In this document: piece by piece, positions 48,816 to 64,000 of the stretch
Position numbering within the stretch: the stretch's first letter is position 1
Layout of the letters: every line of letters begins with the position of its first letter
NCBI RefSeq assembly: GCF_028389875.1
Contig: NC_084666.1
Span: forward strand, 63,868,422-63,932,421
Source of the DNA: Rhea pennata
Taxonomy: Eukaryota; Chordata; Aves; Rheiformes; Rheidae
Direction: 5' to 3'
Length of the DNA stretch: 64,000 nt
Translations under genes and position numbers: made by a program
Notes under the pieces: generated by a model
Seen by the model: the letters and a program-made list of their open reading frames with translations, nothing else
What the model was told of the DNA's origin: nothing
The model's database searches: none

Positions 48816-51800
48816 TAACACACAAGACAGTATGAAAAGCTAGAATCTGAAGAACATCTGCTTTTCTTCTATCCACAGGGCCTGTAACTGTCAAGTACGG
48901 CTTATTCTTCATATGACTTCATATGACTTTTTTAAAAATCCAAATTGGTGACTAAACTTTACATTTTCTTCCAGGTGCTTAAAATACTTGGGGTTGTTTT
49001 TGTTTTCTTTTGTTTTTTTCTTATTATTCAAAGTTTTTCTTCAGACTGAAGTTCAGTTACCCCATCCTCTGCCCTTCCAGGCCCATTTAAAGACAGATGA
49101 GGTACTGGAAGACTGACTATAGTGAACATATTACCTATCACCCAGAGGCTCTCAGGAATTGCTAAAAGTTCTGAAATTGTTTCAGCCTATTTACCATGTA
49201 TCCCAGAAAAAGTTTAACTTCCAAGTTTTAGCCTAGAATAACCAGCCAGCCTGAGTTCTTTCAAAATTGTTCTTTCCCAGTTTACAGCTCAGAGCTTACA
49301 ATTAACACCAACAATCAAGAGACACTTGCCTCCACTTTGATCTTTGCAGTGAAAATTGATTCAAAAAAAAATTTTACTAATGTCAGTCTTTTCCATGCAT
49401 AAGGCAGTAGACGGTATCATTCTGATCTGATTTACTTACAGCTAAATAGTATTTCTTGCAACCTGCATGTATAACAATTAATCTAAGACCTCTGACGTTT
49501 ACAGAACTCGTGGGAGAGTTATGTGATGAAGTGAAACTTCATCTTATACCCAAAGAACATTAATAACTAAACTGGTATCATTAAACAGGAGCTCAGCAAG
49601 TTGCCTTACAGATTCAAGATACTAGATATCAGAAAGCAGTGCCTCACATCCATATCACCAATTAAAACCTGGTGCAAGTCTGACATGCTTGACTCCCATT
49701 ATAGTGCCACAGCTGTTGCTCTAACATGAGCTTATGGTCTCCATCCAGTTCTTAGCTGACAGGTATCCATGTCAAACAAAAAGCACACCAGCATAATTAG
49801 TTCTCGCCAGAGAAACCAAATCATCTAGAAACTCTCACATTTCTAGTAGTTGCTTCTCATGAAACACTATCCTTTGAAAAGAGTTTGATGTATTAGCTGT
49901 ATTTTTTTCCTTGCAATGATATGTGTATTTCTACTCTCCAATCATTAGTATAACAGAAATACCTCAATTCAACTGTAAAACAAAATTTACTACTACTGAG
50001 ATTTTCACAATTCCAATTCATTTCTTGTAAAGGTTTCAGCCCTCTCCTCCTTAAGCACGTTCTAGAAGAAAAGTATTCTAAAGTAACTGCAAAATTGAGA
50101 AGCAGCAATAAAAAAATTCTAAAAATAAGTCAGAGCTACTGCTGTAACTCTTTTTACAAGGGAATCCATAACATTGAAAGTGAGACACAATCATCATATT
50201 TACAAGTGTATAATATGAATTATATTGTTATAGCCATTGCTATCCTGCAGAAAAAAAGTTCCTATTGAATGCAGCATTTTCAGAAGTGGCAGGAAAATGA
50301 GATTTGCTCTCTTCCCCCTACCCACGATGGCTCCCTTTCTTGGGGAGCAGAAGAAATTTAGGATTGTCTCAATTTCTAAGACTGTAAAGCTAAAAACCCT
50401 TAATGTTTCATGCTTCTTAATTCATATATTAAGAAAATATATTTTTCGCATATAAAATATGCAACTGGAGATAGGTAGATTATACTAACCATATTGAATA
50501 GTATTTTCTGAACAAGTATCCACTTTCACAAGTGGATAACCGACGCATTTTGTCACCTAAGCAAAATTCCATTAAGCACAATATATTCAGATTTAGAATG
50601 CTGTTAATTAGTAAATGGTGGTGCTTAAAAGCAATTATTTTATGCCTTCCACTATTTTAATAAAACTTAACATGAAAATACAGCATTTGTTCACTTCTAC
50701 TTTTGTATACTTCTACTGAAAATACCAAGCTTCTTTCCAAATCTTAGTATGTCGCTTTTTCAACTCACACCTGAGTTTAACAAAACTGTGTATAACACAT
50801 AAGAATTGATGTTATCTCTTTCTGCAATAGCCTAATAAAGATGTCAGTTTACTTCAGCCATCAACGCAGACTACTTTACACCACTAATTAAACTTATTGG
50901 TAAAAGTGTTTCAGGTTTTAGATAACAATTGCATACATTAAAAAATGTATTTAAACTTTTCAAAACACTACACTTATCTTTACTAGCAAGAATAGTTTTC
51001 AGTATCTCCTCAAAATGGTAGAATTGCCCCCCTCCTTAAAATATTGTTTCAATAACACAAACTTTTTAACATGTTACTGTTCCAGTTTTCAGCAATCTGG
51101 AAATAATATCGGGGAAAAAAGGAAACCAGGATGTCTAGTCTTTTTTTCTTTTAAAATCTATACTGTGCTTTTCAGCTGAACTCAAGTAAAGTCTAACATC
51201 TGTATGTTCTTTCAAAGCCTACACAGGCCATATAAACTTGCATAACTATACTGACTAGGCATCATCACTCAGACTATATAGAAGCCCATGGAAGAGCCCT
51301 GGATTCAATATTTTCTCCTGCAAGAGAGCCAAAAAGCCAAGAACTTTGGACTTCAGTCTGACTTTCTGTTGCATTTGGAAGTAGGCCAAACTTCTGTTTT
51401 CAATCGTGGAAAGATATGTTCCTATGACCTGTGTTTTATCTTTACCACAGTGTTTTAATTTTATTTTAATTTCCCACCCCTGAGCCAGGCCAGTTCACCC
51501 AGATGATGTGAATACCAAATACAGAAAGATATTCTCACTAGCTACAAATAAAGCCTTCTACCAGTCACCGGCATAATCTCGTGGCTATCCTGAACTCCTA
51601 CAGCAGAGGCCACCTGCTGTTGCTTACAAAGAATAGCAGATACTTGCAGAAAATACCAGCCTTTCTTTAATGGAAAACGGGACTCCCACAAGGCACAGCA
51701 ATGCCTCTTCTTTGTAGTTTGTTTTCTAGTGGCTAGCAGAAGTTTTTCCTTGAGTGAACAAGAACCCCTAACCCATATCAGAAGTGAAGAGAACTTTAAT

Positions 51801-52445
51801 TGTGCATTCTGAAATTCTCCTACCTAGCATGCTCCTATTTCTGGGTAGTCTATCTTACTTCAGGTCTGTGCTCTTTTTCCTGGTTCTCTCTGCACCTCAT
51901 GTTTTGGCAGAAGATCACAGCAGATTTAGATTCATAGCCTGTGACCAAAGAAACACAAAGGATCATTTAATCTTGCTCGCTGGAGACAGCATACTCCTTT
52001 TTCTTTAGTCATATTTTCTAAAAACTACCTTCTATTTTGTAATTACAAATTAGCTTTGTTTCAAAATGGCTTACCTAGCATTAAACTGCAATAAAATATA
52101 TTTCATATACTGTAAGCATTCACCGTACCATTAAAACCACTGTGTAAGAGTAAGTTCACTCACAAGCAGCTGCACTGAAGCTGCACAACAGTGTGCCAAG
52201 TACTGAGCCCTAGGGGTCTTGATAGCACAATTATACTCAGTGACGTTTGTTTTGACATCCTTCTCAGATGTATTAACAAGTTGACTTCTTTTGATCCTCT
52301 TACTTAATTACGTAACATAAATACTCCCCCTGAAAGTAAGCACGTGTCTCACCAAAGCCAGAGTGACCAAAGGATATCACTTGGGAAAGACAAGCGTGTA
52401 AAACGAACAAATGCAGAAGCCACACAACACGTGCGAACAAAGGAG
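48816..52445. other. Non-coding stretch
   Basis: No gene, RNA gene or clear mobile element was recognised. The sequence is AT-rich with short T-runs and only chance open frames. Confidence 0.5.
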
Positions 52446-52446
52446 C

Positions 52447-52581
52447 GGGCAGGTTTAGCTCAGCTGGTCAGAGCGCGTTGCTGCTAATGCCAAGCTCGTG
52501 GGTTCAGTCCCCATATGGGCTATGCTGAGGGGTGGACTAGATGATCTCCCCAGGTCCCTTCCAACCTTACCATTCTAAGAT
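52447..52581 (+). mobile_element. tRNA-Ile-derived SINE with CR1-like 3' tail
   Basis: The head (about 52447-52521) resembles tRNA-Ile: box A 'tagctcagctgg' at 52456-52467, a decayed anticodon region 'gctgctaatgccaag', and box B 'ggttcagtccc' at 52501-52511. It continues into a CR1-like 3' tail with 'ggtggactagatgatctccc', 'caggtcccttccaacc' and a terminal 'attctaag'. A tRNA head with a CR1 tail is a SINE that borrows the CR1 machinery. The tRNA-Ile/CR1 combination is that of TguSINE1, known from passerine birds. Substitutions and a lost anticodon-loop base argue against a functional tRNA gene. Confidence 0.8.
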
Positions 52582-53134
52582 ATATCCTGAGGGCAGCTGA
52601 TTAACAGCTAGCTTTGAAATCTGATTAAGAATATGAGCAATAATACTTATACACTTTACAATGAAGTGAAAATATAGGCAAAGATCCTAAGCCAGGTTAC
52701 ATTTCTCAATGACAGCTACTACATAGATGAGAACAGTGCTTCAAACATATGGCTTGCAAGAGGCACTTAGGAGTTTTAAATGTACCTTTCATTCCCACGG
52801 AATTCAGTACATAATTTTATTAACGAAACATGGTAGTAACGTTGTCTCAGTCTTTTAAAATGAAAGCAAAGTAAGCTGAAATCCAGTCTCATACAAAATA
52901 ACCCAGCAGCTTCAGAACTAAATAAATGCACTTGGTTACTGGTAACAGTGTATCATTTGGATACAGTACAAGCTCACAGAGGAAAAAGTGAGATTCCTTG
53001 CCCCTGGTACTTATCCCATATTGAAAGATGAAGCAGAAATTATGTACTTATGGTATGGTACAACATCTCATGCCTGGAAGTAGAATAGGTTATGCTTACT
53101 CAAGAAAAATGTTTCAGAAACCAAAAAGAATTCA

Positions 53135-53757
53135 AGTAATTTTGTAGAAAATAAGATTTATTTGTCTCCTTTTGTACACCTTTTCAAAAAAGAAATGCAC
53201 ATTTATACAGTTTTCCTCTTTCCCAGTGCATATCTGGATTTGCTCATAGAGAGCTATTAAGGCAAAAGATGCCTTTGAAATCATTTCAGACACATCGTTT
53301 TTTGACTGTAAAGCATCCATAGTTTCTGATTTTTTAATTTATAATGTGGAAAGAGGGGCTTCAGGTATTTCTTCCCCAATTCAAACATACAATCTTCCCA
53401 CACAGCGAATAGGGGACAGATCTTGCAATAAAGAACTGTCAAACCAATAGCTAATACTCACTTCATTGTAGAGCTAGATTCACTTTTTCATATGAAGTGG
53501 GATTAAACAACTAACTAGGTAACTTGTTCTTTTGAAAAGCTCTAGAACAGAAATGATAAAATGCTGTTTTAAACTCGAATCAGCCATTGGTAATGAAAGT
53601 TTGTTTGCAGAGACAGCACCCTTTCCCGAGCTGTTTCTCATGACCAGGTCTTTTTCCTGTTGATGGTCACTATGGAATTTGTTGATTGTTGTTTCTTCTC
53701 AAACACTTCATGAAGAGGAGTAAATTCAGCCTGAGCTTTCATATACCACAAGAGATA
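53135..53757 (-). other. OSTC: OSTC 3' UTR with poly(A) signal
   Basis: On the - strand the stop codon at 53760-53758 is followed by about 600 nt of non-coding sequence up to AATAAA (TTTATT on + at 53157-53162). Cleavage would fall near 53135-53142. This is the first canonical signal I noted downstream of the stop. Alternative sites are possible. Confidence 0.55.
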
Positions 53758-58260
<4,503 letters not shown>

Positions 58261-58269
58261 CTCCAGTTA

Positions 58270-58301
58270 GAGTTAAAAAAATAAAATAAAATAAAATAAA
58301 T
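58270..58301. repeat. (AAAAT)n microsatellite
   Basis: A short A-run leads into about five aaaat/ataaa units just outside the GC-rich OSTC upstream block. The composition shift from CpG island to AT-rich DNA is abrupt at this point. Confidence 0.9.
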
Positions 58302-61300
58302 GAAGCTTTCATCACCTGCGTAGCTGATGCAATGCTTTATACAGGTAGGGGCATTTCCACTGTAACTGCCCTCAGTGACCATAAACTCTAAGCGCTCCAT
58401 CTTCACTGGCAGGGCTGAGAGGCAGGGAGGGGGAAAGAAGATTTTCTGGGTATTTTTTTTTTTTTTGCACCCCCTGACAGCTAAAATGCAGATCTTCAGG
58501 CATAAAGAGATCCAAAGCGGGCCTCACCCCAGGAATTGTGGCTGAAATGGGAGGACAGGCCGTCTCAGCACCCTGCTTTGCCGGCCTCCTGGAGAGCACC
58601 GCAATCGCCAGGAAAAGCAGATGCGAGAGCAGTAAGGAGCACATACATCATCTGCTGTCAGTGACTGGTACGTTAAACGTTTGACACACAAGTCATAAAC
58701 ATGCTAATACTTGGTCATGGCAGCCATTAGCAGGGCTGACTTATCTCTGTCCACAGCTTAAGCTCATTACAGAGAAAATAATTAAGTCAATCTTTAAGGG
58801 AAAAAATAAAAGTCTGAATTAAAATGTATGCCACTTATTTACTCATAAATAGGGACAATGGAGAGTCCTTCTCAGAGCAGTTGCTACCATATTTATACCT
58901 TATCTGCACTGTCAAATCTCTCCCCCGCTGCCCCCACTCACATTATTTGCCTCAGGAAAGATGTTTGTCAGTAAAGCATGAATTGGCAACTGCTTGAATC
59001 CAAGTGCTAGCTGAAATGCTGTAACACCGCATCTGTGAAGTTTCATACATAGACAGACTTTCAGCAGACATAATTGAACACCAAATACAGACAACAAAAG
59101 TTATCCCGTTATTTCCGTTATTTGACAGCATTTAAAAACCTCACCCTCCAGCTTACCACATCCCTTTCTCACTGAACAGCTGAATACAGTGACTGCATAG
59201 AAGGCATCAGTAGTCATGAGGTGTTATCACAGCTCTACAGACTGCCTTGATATCCAAACAGCACCTGTCTGCTTCAAAAATTACTTCTGGGGAACAAACA
59301 AAAAAAGTAGTAAGAGCCTTATTACCATTCCACTAACAATTTGCCTAATGACTGCTTTTCTTTTTGCCAGTAGTGGTGATACCACATATCATAACCCAGA
59401 AGTCAAGATGCCTCTCAGTTCAATCAAGCATAATTACAATTAGCCATTGCTATTTTCATTCTTAACCCTCCTATTTAGAAAAACTCCCAGTCTAATTTAC
59501 CAGTAAGTTACTGTTTATATTTCTTTTTAAGCTATTCCAAAAGTATTTTCTCTACATCTTTCCTCCTTCCAGAAAGTGCTAAAAAACCCTCTAATCTAGC
59601 AGCTTTTAATGTAAACCAGGACTGTCAAATAATGTGTACTGGAGAGCACCTATGGGGTAGATTAAGCACACCTGTCCCACTTTCTACTTGTACTTTAATA
59701 CTATTTTCCCAGCATGCCAAAACACTGAAGCCTGTACTAGCACAGTAAGGCAACAACTAATAAAATTTTAACCTTGTAAACCAACTATAGTAACAGCACC
59801 TAAAAACGTCAGGGTAATAACATTAGTCTTAAAACAACCTCCTTTAATTAGTTTCAGCCTTCTGAACAAGTTTCAGCATAACCCAAGCTGAGAACAAATG
59901 CTTCATACTTGAATTATGTTTAGTCAAAATGTTACCCATTTTGAGAATACTAACAAAGTTATTTTAATGGCTTGGGGCACTGCGAAGAAATTCTCAGGGG
60001 TGGAAGAGAGCATTTTACTTTGCCTGGTTAAGACGCTGCCTTTCTTTCTATCCAGAAACAGAGATTTCCTGTCAAACTGAGCAACAATGGGGTTGCAGGC
60101 AGTCGCTCCAAAGCGACAGCTCACTGCTCACCCAGTCTTTTCCCCAACTGGGTTTTCTGTTACCTGTTTCTTGCCTGATAGAACACTCTGACAAGTGCTG
60201 GAGCCAGGTTAGTAAGAATAGCCAGAATGCATCATCCAGATTAAAAACACCTTTTGGACACATCCCATGGAACCACAGCCTGCAAAGACTCCACAAGTGA
60301 TTTTAAGGCTCTTCAGAGGACATCCTCTCTTGTCCCAATGTTTGCACTCAAGAAGCGTTTCTCATCCTTTGTTATTCAGTAGTAAAACTCAGTACTTTTT
60401 AAACACTACAGAAAAAAATTAAGAAAAATGTATTCGTACTTCTTGTCATACTAAGAAATTTCAAAATTTCGGGGGGGGGGGGAAGGATGGAAAACCACTG
60501 TACATACAGGGAACGTAAAAACTGTCCTGAGTGAGTTAGAGCACTCCTAATTCTAGCATTAGAGGTAGGTTTAAGCGTGAGGGAAGGAAGCAAAACCAGC
60601 CTATTTCCACCTCTTACACAATTGTACATTACATTACCAGTATACCTTTAGTGGGAAAGCAACAGATTCAGGAGAATTTTAAGTCGAGATATCCAAGGCC
60701 TAAACTGCTACTCTAAAACCCATAAAGCCCAATTCTGTAAGGTCTATACCACTCAGACTCCTGGGCACGTAGAGCTGTTTGTATTGCACCTGTAACTGCT
60801 GATCTAGGACATACCTAACAAGCCAAAAACAGCAGCTGCAGCTTTTGTCCAGGAGACCCAGATGAGCCAGTACGCAAGCGTGAGAATACAGCACTTGCTC
60901 CATGAAGTCAGATAATTCCACCACTTCCCCAAGATTCAAGTAACAGTAAACAAGAGCAGATACTATATGGGGAGGATGTGGTGAAAAGATGACCTTAGAC
61001 TTCTCCTCTTCTTTGTCTGACATCTCTCTTCCAGTCTATAATCATATCCTCCCTTTGTTTGTTTTTCTTTTCAGATTGATAACTTTCTTCTTAGCCAAGT
61101 TCTCTGATAACTTCACAGACAGCTTTTATCATTAAAAAAAACAAAACGAAAAAAAAACACACATTGCTGGAAGTTATTCCATTCCCTCTACAGGACGAAG
61201 ACAGAGCCAAAAATCCTGTTTAACAGAACCTTCTTGAACCTGTTAATTCCCCTGTCTGTACACTGTCAAAGCATCCTGACTTACGATTTTTGTTGAACCA

Positions 61301-61370
61301 AAGCCTCGTTTGGAATTTAAAAAGCTGTGAGAAGCAACACCTTCTAGCTTTGACAAGCATGTCGAATGAC
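58302..61370. other. OSTC-RPL34 intergenic region
   Basis: About 3 kb separate the RPL34 poly(A) region from the OSTC CpG island. No gene is recognised. A 90-codon - strand frame at 58372-58644 starts with a hydrophobic stretch but has no other support (see findings). A 12-G run lies at 60471-60482. Confidence 0.5.
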
Positions 61371-61397
61371 CGGAAACAAGGAAAAGCACAACTTTCA

Positions 61398-61403
61398 TTT
61401 ATT
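61398..61403 (-). other. RPL34: RPL34 poly(A) signal
   Basis: AATAAA on the - strand (TTTATT on +) lies 20-25 nt after the RPL34 stop codon. This gives a very short 3' UTR, which is typical of ribosomal protein mRNAs. Cleavage would fall at about 61375-61385. Confidence 0.8.
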
Positions 61404-61422
61404 GGGCAGGAAACAAATAGAT

Positions 61423-64000
<2,578 letters not shown>

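Noticed and set aside
52447-52521. A functional tRNA-Ile gene
   Set aside because: The A and B boxes are good, but the anticodon arm is degenerate and the sequence continues directly into a CR1-like tail, so it is a SINE.

Overview
This window is vertebrate nuclear DNA, very probably from a bird. It holds three intron-containing protein genes with clean GT-AG splice sites. It also holds CR1-type LINE remnants, old MIR-like SINE fragments, and one SINE that joins a tRNA-Ile-like head to a CR1-like tail. I know that last combination from passerine birds (TguSINE1 type), so a passerine is the best guess. No prokaryotic, plasmid or phage features are present.

Layout. From 1 to about 8.7 kb is non-coding sequence with two GC-rich blocks (about 1.39-1.64 and 6.23-6.58 kb), several microsatellites and MIR fragments. 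From 8.79 to 21.71 kb on the + strand lies a complete 13-coding-exon ETNPPL gene (ethanolamine-phosphate phospho-lyase, 501 codons plus stop by my splice model). From 21.7 to 53.1 kb is a gene-poor interval of about 31 kb. It contains a perfect 192-bp inverted repeat at 30.58-31.10 kb, a CpG-rich island at 35.0-35.6 kb, a CR1-like LINE at 48.0-48.8 kb and the tRNA-Ile/CR1 SINE at 52.45-52.58 kb. From 57.79 down to 53.76 kb on the - strand is a complete four-exon OSTC gene (149 aa) with a CpG-island promoter. From 64.0 down to 61.4 kb on the - strand is the 3' part of RPL34 (the last 69 of about 117 residues); its 5' exons lie beyond the window.

The order RPL34, OSTC, ETNPPL, with ETNPPL convergent to the other two, matches the human 4q25 arrangement as I know it. 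This supports orthology. The three genes do not form a pathway. RPL34 is a 60S ribosomal protein, OSTC is a subunit of the STT3A oligosaccharyltransferase in the ER membrane, and ETNPPL is a PLP enzyme of phosphoethanolamine breakdown. Their proximity is conserved synteny, not an operon.

I found no previously undescribed multi-gene system. The most unusual structure is the perfect inverted repeat at 30578-31095. The items next most worth checking are the SINE, the isolated CpG-rich island at 35 kb and the GC-rich block upstream of ETNPPL. Coordinates come from reading splice sites by eye; UTR ends and transcription starts are approximate.
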